This document shows positions 1 to 10,270 of a DNA stretch of 18,650 bases, piece by piece. The notes below the pieces were generated by a model, which was not told where the DNA came from, did no database searches, and saw nothing but the letters and a program-made list of their open reading frames with translations. Numbering within the stretch: the first letter of the stretch is position 1; each line of letters opens with the position of its first letter. Source of the DNA: Deinococcus sp. (GTDB taxonomy: Bacteria > Deinococcota > Deinococci > Deinococcales > Deinococcaceae). The position numbers were made by a program, and so were the translations under genes. The stretch is taken from assembly GCF_025362455.1 (NCBI RefSeq), contig NZ_JANYGJ010000241.1, positions 1 to 18,650 on the forward strand, in the 5' to 3' direction.

Positions 1-58
1 GCAGCGCCAATGGTACTTGGATGGCAGCATCCTGGGAGAGTCGGTCAGTGCGGGGGTT
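1..58 (+). rRNA. rrf: 5S ribosomal RNA, 3' end (partial)
   Basis: The first ~58 bases match the 3' half of a bacterial 5S rRNA: the GCAGCGCCAATGGTACT segment, the GGGAGAGTCGGTCA stretch and the G-rich strand of the terminal helix (GTGCGGGGG). The 5' half lies outside the window, so the end is placed where the helix-forming G-run stops, just before a short T-run. The tRNA-Gly begins 4-5 nt later, which fits a 23S-5S-tRNA-Gly unit as known in the Thermus/Deinococcus lineage. The 23S gene itself is not visible. Confidence 0.88.
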
Positions 59-62
59 TTAC

Positions 63-138
63 GCGGGAGTAGCTCAGTTGGTAGAGCATTACCTTGCCAA
101 GGTAAATGTCGCGCGTTCGAATCGCGTCTCCCGCTCCA
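63..138 (+). tRNA. tRNA-Gly (anticodon GCC)
   Basis: A full cloverleaf can be folded. The acceptor stem GCGGGAG (63-69) pairs with CTCCCGC (128-134). The D arm carries AGCTCAGTTGG. The anticodon stem TTACC/GGTAA encloses the loop TTGCCAA with anticodon GCC at 96-98. The T arm carries GTTCGAATC. T135 is the discriminator base and the terminal CCA (136-138) is encoded. It lies immediately after the 5S rRNA and is probably cut from the same transcript. Confidence 0.97.
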
Positions 139-206
139 GCAGGTTCCAGTCTCTCGCTCCACGGAGTCGGAGGCTTTTTTATTCCTGCTCGAACGCCATA
201 TTTTGA

Positions 207-246
207 AAAGCGGCCCGGATGAACTTCATCCGGGCCGCTTTCGTTT
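207..246 (+). terminator. Intrinsic terminator of the 5S/tRNA-Gly unit
   Basis: A perfect inverted repeat: the left arm 207-223 (core AGCGGCCCGGATGAA) pairs with the right arm 225-241, leaving one central unpaired base (in practice a 3-5 nt loop). The GC-rich core is followed by a modest T-rich run (TTTCGTTT). The A-run before the left arm could let it also work on the opposite strand. It is about 70 nt after the tRNA, where termination of the rRNA/tRNA transcript is expected. Confidence 0.85.
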
Positions 247-310
247 GGTTTATGGTGCTCAGCGAGACGATGGTGAGGCAAAGCGGCGCAGACCTCAACT
301 TAGAGCATAT

Positions 311-335
311 GTCATAAAAAGACCTTTTTTATGAC
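311..335. repeat. AT-rich palindrome, possible bidirectional terminator
   Basis: GTCATAAAAA (311-320) is the exact reverse complement of TTTTTATGAC (326-335), with a 5-nt spacer. It sits between the tRNA terminator and the 3' end of the MetY-like gene on the other strand, so it could act as a weak terminator for that gene or as a protein site. A second small hairpin (CGGGGA 383-388 / TCCCCG 397-402) lies in the same gap. I see no gene in 247-457. Confidence 0.4.
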
Positions 336-457
336 CGAGCGGAGCGAGTAGTTTTGACTGAGCAGGACGCAGAATGGAGGCGCGGGGAGGCTGTTTTCCC
401 CGTGGCGTAATTCGGAGTACTGCTCTAGAGCGCTGCCACGGCTTCTGGCACCTGCAT

Positions 458-1741
458 CTAGGTCCGGCTGTGTCCCAGCGCCCGTGCCAGGTCGGCTTGC
501 AGATCGGCGGCGGCCTCCACGCCCACGCTCATGCGGATGCTCTGGGGCGTCACGCCAGCGGCGCGGCGGGCGACCTCTGGCATGCGTCCGTGGGTGGTGG
601 TCCAGGGATGCACCGCCAGCGTGCGGGTGTCGCCCAGGTTCGGCGCCATACGGATGATCTCCAGCGCTTCCAGAAAGGCCGCCGGGTTCTGCACCTCGAA
701 GGACATGACCGCGCCGAAGCCGCCGCTGAGATACCGTAGGCCGAGCGCGTGGTGCGGGCTGCTCTCCAGACCAGGATAATTGACCGGCCCCACCGCCGGG
801 TGCGCTTCCAGAAAGCGGGCCAGCGTCAGCGCCGTCTCGGATTCGCGGCCCAGTCTCAGCGACAGGGTTTCCAGACCCTGCGCGATCAGAAAGGCGCTGT
901 GCGGTGAGAGCACCATGCCCAGTTGCGAGGTGCCGAACCAGCGCTGGCGCCAGGCGAATGCCGATTGGCCCCGCGTTTCCAGCAGGCTTGGACTGCCCTC
1001 ACTGTAGATAGGGTTGCGGCTCAGGTCGTGGCGCGTGCCCACGCTGAGGCTGCCGCCCATCGCCGTGCCGTGTCCTCCGGCCCATTTGGTGAGGCTGTGG
1101 GTCACCAGGTCGGCGCCGAAATCCAGCGGGCGGCACAGCAGCCCCACTCCGCCCCAGGTGTTGTCGATACCCAGCAGGGCGCCCTGGGCGTGCGCGATGT
1201 CACTTAATGCACCGATGTCGGCCACGTCGGCGGCGGGGTTGCCGATGGTCTCGGCCCAGACCAGCCGGGTATTCGGCTGCATGGCTGAGAGCACGGCGTC
1301 CGGCGTGTTGGCCACGATGCTCGCAGTAATACCCATCAGCGGCAAGATATTGCTCAGCAGCCCCGCCGAGCCGCCGAACAGGCTGCTGACCGCCACGATA
1401 TGGTCCCCGGCCCGGCAGGCGCTGAGCATGGCCGTGAAGCTGGCCGCCTGGCCGCTGCTCAGACATAGCGTCTCGGCGGCGCCTTCCAGGGCGCTGATGC
1501 GCTGCTCGACCGCCTTGACCGTCGGGTTCTGGATGCGCGAGTAGCTGCTGCCGGTACCCTGCTGAAACTCCTCGGCGGCGGCGCCCAGGCTGTCAAACTG
1601 GTAGGCCGCGATCTGCTGAATGGGAATGCCCACGCCCACGCCCGTGCCGCGCCCGATGCCGCAGTGGACCGCCAGCGTCTCGTAGGCCAGCTCGGTGTCA
1701 GGAAGGTCGGGCCGGGCGGTGCGGGAGGCGTCGTCGCTCAT
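458..1741 (-). CDS. O-acetylhomoserine sulfhydrylase-like PLP enzyme (Cys/Met metabolism family)
   Basis: A 427-aa cytoplasmic enzyme of the Cys/Met-metabolism PLP family. It probably makes homocysteine from O-acetyl- (or O-succinyl-) homoserine and sulfide for methionine synthesis. Family marks are YSRIQNPT (67-74, phosphate binding), SSGQAA (96-101), the DNTWGG segment (193-198) and the PLP-binding lysine K219 in SLTKWAGGHG. The length is typical for MetY. The ATG at 1741 is preferred because a TAGCAT -10 hexamer sits 6 nt upstream and no Shine-Dalgarno is visible, which suggests a leaderless message. It is divergent from the double-Nudix gene. A cystathionine gamma-synthase or other sulfhydrylase role cannot be excluded from sequence alone, so no symbol is given. 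Confidence 0.9.
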   Translation of the reverse strand: MSDDASRTARPDLPDTELAYETLAVHCGIGRGTGVGVGIPIQQIAAYQFDSLGAAAEEFQQGTGSSYSRIQNPTVKAVEQRISALEGAAETLCLSSGQAASFTAMLSACRAGDHIVAVSSLFGGSAGLLSNILPLMGITASIVANTPDAVLSAMQPNTRLVWAETIGNPAADVADIGALSDIAHAQGALLGIDNTWGGVGLLCRPLDFGADLVTHSLTKWAGGHGTAMGGSLSVGTRHDLSRNPIYSEGSPSLLETRGQSAFAWRQRWFGTSQLGMVLSPHSAFLIAQGLETLSLRLGRESETALTLARFLEAHPAVGPVNYPGLESSPHHALGLRYLSGGFGAVMSFEVQNPAAFLEALEIIRMAPNLGDTRTLAVHPWTTTHGRMPEVARRAAGVTPQSIRMSVGVEAAADLQADLARALGHSRT

Positions 1742-1747
1742 GGCTGA

Positions 1748-1753
1748 ATGCTA
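1748..1753 (-). promoter_or_regulatory. -10 element of the MetY-like gene (leaderless)
   Basis: TAGCAT on the minus strand ends 6 nt before the ATG at 1741. TAnnnT hexamers at this spacing recur before at least seven other genes of the window and mark transcripts that start at or next to the start codon. No convincing -35 is seen. Confidence 0.6.
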
Positions 1754-1833
1754 ACGCGCCGGGGCCGGGCAAATGTAGAAACCTCTGCACCGGGTAAGCT
1801 GGATTGTCGGTGCTGCGTTACAGGACCGGATGT

Positions 1834-1839
1834 TACAGT
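1834..1839 (+). promoter_or_regulatory. -10 element of the double-Nudix gene (leaderless)
   Basis: TACAGT, 6 nt before the ATG at 1846, with no Shine-Dalgarno. It decides the start at 1846 over an in-frame TTG at 1804. With the MetY-like promoter it forms a divergent pair in a 104-nt gap. Confidence 0.6.
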
Positions 1840-1845
1840 GACCGG

Positions 1846-2786
1846 ATGTCGTATCTCTCCGAACTCCGCGCCGTGGTCGGTGCTCGCCCGCTGCACAGCA
1901 TCGGTGCCAGCGCTGTGCTCCTCGACGAAGCGGGCCGGGTCCTGCTTCAGCGCCGGGGCGACGATGGCCTGTGGGGCTTGCCCGGCGGCGGTCTGGAGTC
2001 CGGCGAGACCTTCGAGCAGGCCGCCCGCCGCGAACTCAACGAGGAAACCGGGCTAGATATGCCCCTGACCTTCTGGCAGGCCGTCAGCGGGCCGGAGCTG
2101 TATCACCGCTACCCGAACGGCGATCAGGTGTACTTCGTCGGTGGCCTGTGCCGGGGCCGCCTGGACGCCGCTGCGCTCGACCAAGCCGCCCCCGACGATT
2201 CCGGCGAGACGCTGGCGCTGGGTTGGTTTGGCCTGACTGAGCTGCCGCCGATCAGCGCCAACGTCAACCGGCTGACCCTGGGGCTGCTGAGGCGAGAAGT
2301 CGGGTTGCCAATGCTGCCCCTCGAAGCGTCGCCGCCTCCGCCAGCAGGCGACCATCTACGTGAGCTGCGAGCGCTGGTCGGCCACCGTCCCCTCTTCGCG
2401 CCGGGGACCAACGTCCGCCTGACCGACGAGGCCGGGCAGGTGCTGCTGCTCCGCCGCACAGACAATGGTTTGTGGACCCTGCCGGGCGGCAGCATGGAGC
2501 TGGGAGAGACCTTCGAGGACGCCGCCCGCCGCGAGCTGCGCGAAGAGACTGGGCTGAACGTGGGCGAGTTGACGCCGCTCAAGCTGTTTATCGGCCCGGA
2601 GTACCGCTGGACGTATCCGCACGGCGACGTGATCGATAACGTCTCACAATTATTTGCGGCCCGGTACGACGGTGGAGCGCTTCGCCTCCAACTTGAAGAG
2701 GTCAGCGAAGCCCGCTGGTTCGCACTCGCTGACCTGCCGCCTGACAATGAACTGAGCGGGCGCCTGATTGTGGACAACCTGCGGCT

Positions 2787-2790
<4 letters not shown>
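1846..2790 (+). CDS. Tandem (two-domain) Nudix hydrolase
   Basis: A 314-aa protein made of two Nudix domains, each about 140 residues and each introduced by a similar segment (LRAVVGARPL at 8, LRALVGHRPL at 174). Both Nudix boxes are intact: residues 48-70 (core RRELNEETGL) and 215-237 (core RRELREETGL), with the Gly, Glu, Arg-Glu and Glu-Glu positions needed for Mg2+ and pyrophosphate hydrolysis. Nudix enzymes hydrolyse a nucleoside diphosphate linked to another group; the substrate here cannot be told. The linker around 160-168 is Pro-rich. Internal duplication of one ancestral domain is likely. The stop overlaps the stop of the convergent DUF3809 gene by 4 nt (CTAG). Confidence 0.92.
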
Positions 2791-3275
<485 letters not shown>

Positions 3276-3294
3276 GCTGACTCCGAACGAGAGA

Positions 3295-3516
3295 TCAGTC
3301 CACCCACTCGATCACGACGGCGTTCTTGGCCAGTGCTTCCTGAAGGTCATCATCGCTGGCGCTGCGCAGCCGGGGCAGGTGGGCGAAGCGGGGCGTGGCC
3401 GAGGCGTAGCCCAGCCGGACGACCACCTCGTCGCTGCTGTCGTCCTTGCCGATGCGCCAGACCAGTTGCCCGCCCAGCAGCTCCAGTTGTTCCGCGTTCG
3501 GCGTAGGGGCGCTCAT
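3295..3516 (-). CDS. DUF3248-like small protein
   Basis: A 73-aa cytoplasmic protein starting MSAPTPNAEQLELLGG and ending NAVVIEWVD, resembling the Deinococcus family known as DUF3248. Function unknown. The frame stays open upstream to 3723, but the ATG at 3516 is chosen because TACAAT lies 7 nt before it; this hexamer overlaps the other possible ATG at 3525, so transcription could not include that one. It is the first gene of a two-gene operon with the DUF3809-like gene. The pairing of these two families in deinococci suggests a shared role (inference). Confidence 0.72.
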   Translation of the reverse strand: MSAPTPNAEQLELLGGQLVWRIGKDDSSDEVVVRLGYASATPRFAHLPRLRSASDDDLQEALAKNAVVIEWVD

Positions 3517-3523
3517 GGACGCC

Positions 3524-3529
3524 ATTGTA
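3524..3529 (-). promoter_or_regulatory. -10 element of the DUF3248/DUF3809 operon
   Basis: TACAAT on the minus strand, 7 nt before the ATG at 3516. A CTGACA resembling a -35 lies about 19 nt further upstream, slightly too far for a standard spacer. Confidence 0.6.
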
Positions 3530-3576
3530 AGGCAGGTTTTGCCGGGTTTGTCAGGTCCGGGTACGGCGCAGGCTTT

Positions 3577-3582
3577 TATACT
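3577..3582 (+). promoter_or_regulatory. -10 element of the acyltransferase gene (leaderless)
   Basis: TATACT, 6 nt before the ATG at 3589. It places the start at 3589 although the same frame is open from 3040. Divergent from the DUF3248 promoter 50 nt away. Confidence 0.65.
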
Positions 3583-3588
3583 CGCCGC

Positions 3589-4194
3589 ATGACTCCCCGC
3601 TGGCTTGGCCGCCCCGCGACGCCAGGCTCGACGCTGGCCGCCGCCGCCCTCCGCCTGCTCGGCTGGACCGTGCTGCTGCCGCCCGTGCCCGGCCCCCGGC
3701 TGGTGGGTGTGGCGTATCCGCACACCAGCAACTGGGATCTGCTGCCCGCCCTGCTGTGGGCCAGGGCCACCGGATCACCGCTGAAATTCGTCGCCAAGCA
3801 CAGCCTCTTCAAAGGCCTGCTGGGACCACTCATGCGGGCCTGGGGCGGCCTGCCGCTCAACCGCAGCAAGGCGGGCGGCAACTTCGTGGACGCGGTGGTG
3901 GAGGTGATACAGTCGCAACCTGAAATTCTGCTCGGTCTGGCGCCGGAAGGCACCCGCGAACGGGGAGAAGCCTGGCGCAGCGGTTTTTACCATATGGCCC
4001 AGGATGCGGGCGTGCCCATTGCCCTCATCACCTTCGACTGGAAGCACAAGCGCGTGGGCGTTCTGGCGTACCTGGAGCCCAGCGGCGACCTGGAGGCCGA
4101 CTACGAGAAGATTCGCGCCGTGTACGCGGGCGTGGGCGGCAGGCATCCGCAGAAGGCCACGCCGATCCGGGCGAAGGCAGAGGAGTTGGGGTGA
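3589..4194 (+). CDS. Lysophospholipid acyltransferase family protein (PlsC-like)
   Basis: A 201-aa member of the glycerolipid acyltransferase superfamily. The HX4D catalytic motif is HTSNWD (H45, D50) and the acceptor-phosphate motif is PEGTR (119-123). A hydrophobic stretch (about 15-32) before the motif would place it at the inner face of the cytoplasmic membrane. Enzymes of this superfamily move an acyl chain onto a lysophospholipid or related acceptor; the closest look is the short 1-acyl-glycerol-3-phosphate-acyltransferase-like group, whose true acceptors vary. The next gene starts inside its stop (GTGA overlap), so they are probably cotranscribed. Confidence 0.88.
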   Translation: MTPRWLGRPATPGSTLAAAALRLLGWTVLLPPVPGPRLVGVAYPHTSNWDLLPALLWARATGSPLKFVAKHSLFKGLLGPLMRAWGGLPLNRSKAGGNFVDAVVEVIQSQPEILLGLAPEGTRERGEAWRSGFYHMAQDAGVPIALITFDWKHKRVGVLAYLEPSGDLEADYEKIRAVYAGVGGRHPQKATPIRAKAEELG

Positions 4195-4628
4195 ACCCAC
4201 CTTTCAAAGCACGAGGGGCGGTGAAGCCGATAACCAAAGCGCAGGTCATCGGAAATTGGATTTTCCTCGCGGGATTGTCGGTTAGCTCTGTATACCTTTC
4301 GATCCCAGATCTCAAATACTTGACGGCACAACGCAAACAAATGAATGGTCTGGTCATGAGAGTACAACACAAGCCCGACACTAACAGGAACTGGTTGACC
4401 GTAGAAATCCCAACAGGACAAGCGGTTGCAGTACGATTTTTTGATCCTGTGCAGAAGATCGGGCACCGAATAAATCTAAGTTGCACACGTTCTATTTTCC
4501 CCGAATGTCGGTCTGTAGAAAACGTATATCAGATTGGAATGCTTTTGGGCAATGCGGCTGCTCTTGTATTTTCACTCGTACTCGCGTTGATTGGTCGCAA
4601 AAATTTAGTCATTCCACTAGATCATTGA
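4191..4628 (+). CDS. Small two-helix membrane protein, unknown function
   Basis: A 145-aa protein starting with GTG at 4191, overlapping the acyltransferase stop by 4 nt. Hydrophobic helices lie at about 18-38 and 115-135. The ~75 residues between them are polar and contain two cysteines (C98, C106) that could form a disulfide outside the membrane. This layout is like DUF3592-type proteins, but I do not recognise the family firmly. Base composition is clearly more AT-rich than the flanking genes, hinting at later acquisition. Convergent with nrdR. Confidence 0.65.
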   Translation: MNPPFKARGAVKPITKAQVIGNWIFLAGLSVSSVYLSIPDLKYLTAQRKQMNGLVMRVQHKPDTNRNWLTVEIPTGQAVAVRFFDPVQKIGHRINLSCTRSIFPECRSVENVYQIGMLLGNAAALVFSLVLALIGRKNLVIPLDH

Positions 4629-4647
4629 GTTGATTGACCAATCCAAT

Positions 4648-4675
4648 CTTCACCCCTCGTCCTTCACCCCTCGTC
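4648..4675. repeat. 14-bp tandem repeat across the nrdR stop codon
   Basis: Two perfect copies of CTTCACCCCTCGTC (4648-4661, 4662-4675), followed by the first 5 bases of a third. On the minus strand one copy carries the last codons and TGA of nrdR and the other follows the stop. The unit is not a multiple of 3, so a change in copy number could alter the C-terminus. Confidence 0.85.
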
Positions 4676-5110
4676 CTTCAGCCCCTGAATTTCCTCGATA
4701 AACCGCTCCAGGCTGTCGAATTCTCTGTACACGCTGGCGAATCTGATGTACGCCACGTCGTCCAGCGGTCTTAGAAAATTCATGGCCCGCTTGCCGATCT
4801 CACCGCTGGGAATCTCCGGGGCGCCGACTTCATCTTCAAAGCCGTAGGCGAAGGCCCGCAGGGTGGCTTCGGGAATGGGACGCTTCTCGCTGGCCAGGCT
4901 CAGGCCGCGCAGCAGCTTGTCGGGGTTAAAGGCCTGGCGCAACCCGCCGCGCTTGACGACCATCAGCGGTTCGAGCTGGGCGCGTTCGTAGGTGGTAAAG
5001 CGCCTGGCGCAGCTCAGGCATTCGCGGCGGCGGCGAATCGCTCCGCCGTCGTCGCTGGAGCGCGAGTTGACCACCTTGCTGTCGGAGGCGCCGCAATAGG
5101 GGCATTTCAC
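4664..5110 (-). CDS. nrdR: Transcriptional repressor NrdR
   Basis: A 148-aa NrdR, the ATP/dATP-sensing repressor of ribonucleotide reductase genes. The N-terminal zinc ribbon has C3, C6, C31 and C34 (MKCPYCG and CLSCARRF), followed by the conserved basic RRRR stretch. An ATP-cone domain spans about 46-136 (starting VVKRGG). The length is typical. The start is GTG at 5110, as the conserved zinc ribbon begins at residue 3. There is no clear Shine-Dalgarno. A 6-codon reading frame (5127-5107) bridges the upstream SDR stop (TAATG) and this start (GTGA), suggesting translation by reinitiation. Confidence 0.95.
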   Translation of the reverse strand: MKCPYCGASDSKVVNSRSSDDGGAIRRRRECLSCARRFTTYERAQLEPLMVVKRGGLRQAFNPDKLLRGLSLASEKRPIPEATLRAFAYGFEDEVGAPEIPSGEIGKRAMNFLRPLDDVAYIRFASVYREFDSLERFIEEIQGLKDEG

Positions 5111-5126
5111 GGACGCATCAACGCCA

Positions 5127-5813
5127 TTACCAGTTGACCATATCGCGCTCTCGGCGGCTTGGCACGGCGGCCAGCGGCACGTTCACGATGTTGCCGCGCA
5201 GGTGCTGCAACTCCGGCAGCGCGAAACTCAGCACAGCCTCGGCCAGCGGCTGGTCGCTTTGCTCCTCGCCGCTGCTGGCGCGGGAGGGCAGCACCATGTT
5301 CAGGCGCAATTCCTCGCTGGCGGCGTGCTCGACCAGCCCGCGCAGGGCGCCGCGCTGGGGATACGCTTGCAGCCCGGCTTCGTCCAGATGCGGCCCCACG
5401 ATGGTCAGCCAGGTGCCGGGCAATCTTCGCTGCAAAATCTGGGTGATGGCGACGCTGCTTTTCACATTGCCGTTGAACAGCTCCATCCACTCGCCCTCGC
5501 TCAGCAGCGTGAACTGCGAGTGTGCCCGCCGGTCAGCCAGATGCACGATGCCGTGCAGCGCCCCGAAGATTTCCAGAATGCGGGTCTGGGCGCTCATCCA
5601 GTCGAGCGGCACGCCCACGTCGGCCTTGAGCGGTATGGCGGTGCCGCCCGCGAGTTCGATTTTGCTGGCGTAGGCGGCCAGCGTCTCGGAATTGACCCCG
5701 ATCAGCACGACGCTGGCTCCGGCCCGCGCCAGCGTGCTGCTGATGGCCCGGCCATAGCCCTGGTCGCCGCCCGTCACGGCGATAATCTGACCTTGCAGGC
5801 GTCTAGGCTCCAT
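5127..5813 (-). CDS. Short-chain dehydrogenase-like protein with lost catalytic residues
   Basis: A 228-aa protein with a Rossmann N-terminus (TGGDQGYG at 14-21, fitting TGxxxGxG) typical of NAD(P)-dependent short-chain dehydrogenases. The catalytic YxxxK is not present: Y151 is followed by PQRG, with Gly where Lys belongs, and the catalytic Ser before it is also missing (TIVGPH at 137-142). It may bind nucleotide without being a dehydrogenase. The start at 5813 is supported by TATTCT 6 nt upstream. It precedes nrdR by 16 nt on the same strand, so it is probably cotranscribed. Confidence 0.85.
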   Translation of the reverse strand: MEPRRLQGQIIAVTGGDQGYGRAISSTLARAGASVVLIGVNSETLAAYASKIELAGGTAIPLKADVGVPLDWMSAQTRILEIFGALHGIVHLADRRAHSQFTLLSEGEWMELFNGNVKSSVAITQILQRRLPGTWLTIVGPHLDEAGLQAYPQRGALRGLVEHAASEELRLNMVLPSRASSGEEQSDQPLAEAVLSFALPELQHLRGNIVNVPLAAVPSRRERDMVNW

Positions 5814-5819
5814 TGCGCA

Positions 5820-5825
5820 AGAATA
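5820..5825 (-). promoter_or_regulatory. -10 element of the SDR-nrdR operon (leaderless)
   Basis: TATTCT on the minus strand, 6 nt before the ATG at 5813. No Shine-Dalgarno is present. Confidence 0.6.
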
Positions 5826-5861
5826 CGCTGATGGAGAGGGCGTGTGGCATGTGGGAACGGC

Positions 5862-6077
5862 TCAGGGGCTGCGACCCACTCCCTCGTTTTCCACGGGTCT
5901 CAGCGCCTCCGAGGTCAGTTCGCCGATGCGCTGGCCGGTCTGGCAGCGTTCACACCAGTAGCCCTGGTCGCCGCCCCGGAGGTCATGCAGCCTCACCTCA
6001 CCGCCGCAACCGGGGCAGACCAGGACGTAGCCACGCCCGCTGTCCGGTAACTCTTGCTTACATAATCTATACTTCAT
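5862..6077 (-). CDS. Small zinc-ribbon protein, unknown function
   Basis: A 71-aa protein with two CxxC knuckles (C21/C24 in CPGC and C42/C45 in CERC), a typical zinc ribbon that may bind nucleic acid or protein. The frame stays open far upstream to 6326, but the ATG at 6077 is favoured by TATTAT exactly 6 nt before it and by the loss of any protein-like character upstream. The first 10 codons are AT-rich compared with the rest. Reads toward the SDR/nrdR genes, about 50 nt upstream of them. Confidence 0.7.
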   Translation of the reverse strand: MKYRLCKQELPDSGRGYVLVCPGCGGEVRLHDLRGGDQGYWCERCQTGQRIGELTSEALRPVENEGVGRSP

Positions 6078-6083
6078 ATTACG

Positions 6084-6089
6084 ATAATA
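6084..6089 (-). promoter_or_regulatory. -10 element of the zinc-ribbon gene (leaderless)
   Basis: TATTAT on the minus strand, 6 nt before the ATG at 6077. A near-consensus hexamer in an AT-rich patch. Confidence 0.6.
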
Positions 6090-6192
6090 GCAGAGTAGCA
6101 GGTTGGTCATGATGTGACTTCGCTCACCGACTGGGCGCCAGAAAACCAGTCTTTTCGGTGTGCTGCTGGTCAGGTTGGTCTGTCGATTCGGC

Positions 6193-6435
6193 TCACTTGG
6201 CCCAGTGACCGACGCGGTGCAGAATCTCGGCGTCGCTCTGGCGGCCACCGAAATAAATCCAGTTGGCAATCGCCATAATGTTGCTGCCCGGCTCCCCGGT
6301 GACCTCTTCCAGCGCTTTGAGGGCACCCGGCACGTCCAGTTCGTTGCGCAAAAAGCCCGCCAGGCCCAGAATGTCGCGTTCCTCGGTCCAGATGGCCCGT
6401 CCGTCTTTCAGCACTGCCTCAAACTCGCTTTTCAT
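6193..6435 (-). CDS. Small conserved-looking protein, unknown function
   Basis: An 80-aa protein, MKSEFEAVLKDGRAIWTEER at the start, HRVGHWAK at the end. Mostly helical, acidic in the first half, with no signal peptide or cysteines. I do not recognise a family. The start at 6435 is chosen because GAGGAG lies 4-5 nt upstream; the frame is open to 6525 but without a better site. GC content fits the core genome. The 175-nt gap to the Nudix gene upstream shows no other gene. Confidence 0.65.
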   Translation of the reverse strand: MKSEFEAVLKDGRAIWTEERDILGLAGFLRNELDVPGALKALEEVTGEPGSNIMAIANWIYFGGRQSDAEILHRVGHWAK

Positions 6436-6610
6436 ACCACTCCTCACTTCAGTAACCACATGCTTTGGTGAATACCTCCGGTCGATACCTTCAGTCGATT
6501 CACACAGCGCAGTCATGTTTAACACAGTCCAGCGCTCAACACAGGCTGTTCATGAACCCAACCGCCGGTAACCGCTCTTGCCTGCCTGAGCCGGGATGGT
6601 TCACGCCCCA

Positions 6611-7605
6611 CTACGGCAATTCGTCGGTGTCCGCTTCAAACAGGTCGGCTTCAAAGGTACCGGGCCCGAAGGTCAGGCGCTCCAGCGAGTCCGGCGTGTG
6701 CTCGGTGGCTCTGGAGTGGCCAGGTCGGCTGCGCCCGGCCCGGTTGCTACTGCGCTCTGAGAGCTGGGCAGACCGAATCTGGGGCGTGCCCGGATGAGTG
6801 GGTGTCTCCAAAGTCTCGGTCCTGCCGTGCTCATCGGCTCTGTGCTCCTCGCCGACCCGGCTGCGTTTGCGGAGCATGGCCGGTTCTTTGTCGAGGTTGA
6901 AGACGAAGTGCCTGGGGCGCCGGTCGCGCAACCAGCTTTCCAGCGCCACCAGGCGGGGGCGGAAGCGCAGGTACTCGCGGAGCTGGCGAACCGGGATGAA
7001 CTTGGCTTCCTGCACCTCGCGGTCCGGGTCGCGGGGACCCAGTGTACCACCGACCTCGCGCCCGACGTAGAAAAACTGAATATGATGCCCCCAGGTTTCG
7101 GCCTGAAATTCGACCATGAAGGCCAGTTCGCGCAGCTCGACGATCAGCCCGGTCTCCTCGTAGGTCTCACGGCGCGCGCCGTCCTGCACCAGCTCACCGA
7201 CTTCCAGGCCGCCTTTGGGCAAACTCCAGCGGCCCCGTTCGCGCACCAATAGCACCTCGTCGCCGCGCAGCACGATGCAGCCCACCCCGATGCGCGGCTC
7301 GGCCAGCGGGCGCTTGTTGCGGCCCCGCGAGGGTGGCGCGGGCGTGGGCGCCTGGATTTCAGATCTGGGTTGTCCGTTGGACGCCTGGCCGGATGACTGG
7401 CCCCCAGATGACTGGCCCCCAGATGATTGGCCCGGCGTATCGCTCCGGCGGCGGCGGCGACGACGGCGGGCCGGGTTGGCCGTAGCTGGGTTGATAGTGC
7501 CTGGGTTGGCGGTGCCTGGGTTGATAATAGCTGGGTTGCCACTGGATGAATTCTCAGCCTTGGCGGTGGCGGGGGAAGCGCTGCCCCTCGGTTCTTTGCT
7601 GGGCA

Positions 7606-7606
<1 letters not shown>
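6611..7606 (-). CDS. Nudix hydrolase with long repeat-built disordered tails
   Basis: A 331-aa protein. The Nudix domain lies at about 105-235 with an intact box at 132-154 (G132, E138, R146-E147, E150-E151, G153). The first ~100 residues are low complexity: NPxxx pentapeptides (24-46), eight consecutive arginines (47-54) and GQSSG pentapeptides (59-74). The C-terminal ~95 residues are also polar and unstructured-looking. The basic tail could bind nucleic acid or polyphosphate (inference). The ATG shares one base with the dnaB stop (TGATG) and GGAGAAG precedes it inside dnaB, so translation is coupled to the replicative helicase gene. This suggests a link to replication or nucleotide housekeeping, but the substrate is unknown. 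Confidence 0.88.
7392..7431. repeat. 15-bp coding tandem repeat (GQSSG units)
   Basis: Two perfect units of GATGACTGGCCCCCA (7392-7406, 7407-7421) and a third partial unit to about 7431. On the minus strand they encode GQSSG repeats in the N-terminal tail of the Nudix protein. Confidence 0.9.
7471..7545. repeat. 15-bp coding tandem repeat (NPxxx units)
   Basis: Five imperfect 15-bp units sharing CTGGGTTG (7471-7485, 7486-7500, 7501-7515, 7516-7530, 7531-7545). On the minus strand they encode NPAII, NPGTA, NPGTI, NPATA and NPARR. The length keeps frame, so copy number can vary without breaking the protein. Confidence 0.9.
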
Positions 7607-10206
<2,600 letters not shown>

Positions 10207-10244
10207 TGTGTTGCCATCAGTGAGTGCTGCATGCGTAGCCTTTC

Positions 10245-10268
10245 TGCCTGCTGCGGCGTGAGCAGGCA
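10245..10268 (-). repeat. Hairpin in the dnaB leader
   Basis: TGCCTGCT (10245-10252) is the exact reverse complement of AGCAGGCA (10261-10268), with an 8-nt loop. If dnaB starts at 10206, this hairpin is in its 5' untranslated region, about 40 nt before the start codon. Confidence 0.5.
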
Positions 10269-10270
10269 CG

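Noticed and set aside
311..335. Palindrome considered as a deinococcal radiation/desiccation response motif
   Set aside because: The known motif is a 17-bp palindrome around TTATGTCAT; here the arms are arranged the opposite way and no response gene starts nearby.
7392..7545. Regularly spaced repeats considered as a CRISPR array
   Set aside because: The units are 15 bp, contiguous, without spacers and in frame within a protein-coding gene.
10207..10269. An N-terminal extension of DnaB from a GTG at 10269
   Set aside because: The extra 21 residues are not DnaB-like, and no -10 at the leaderless spacing or Shine-Dalgarno supports that start.
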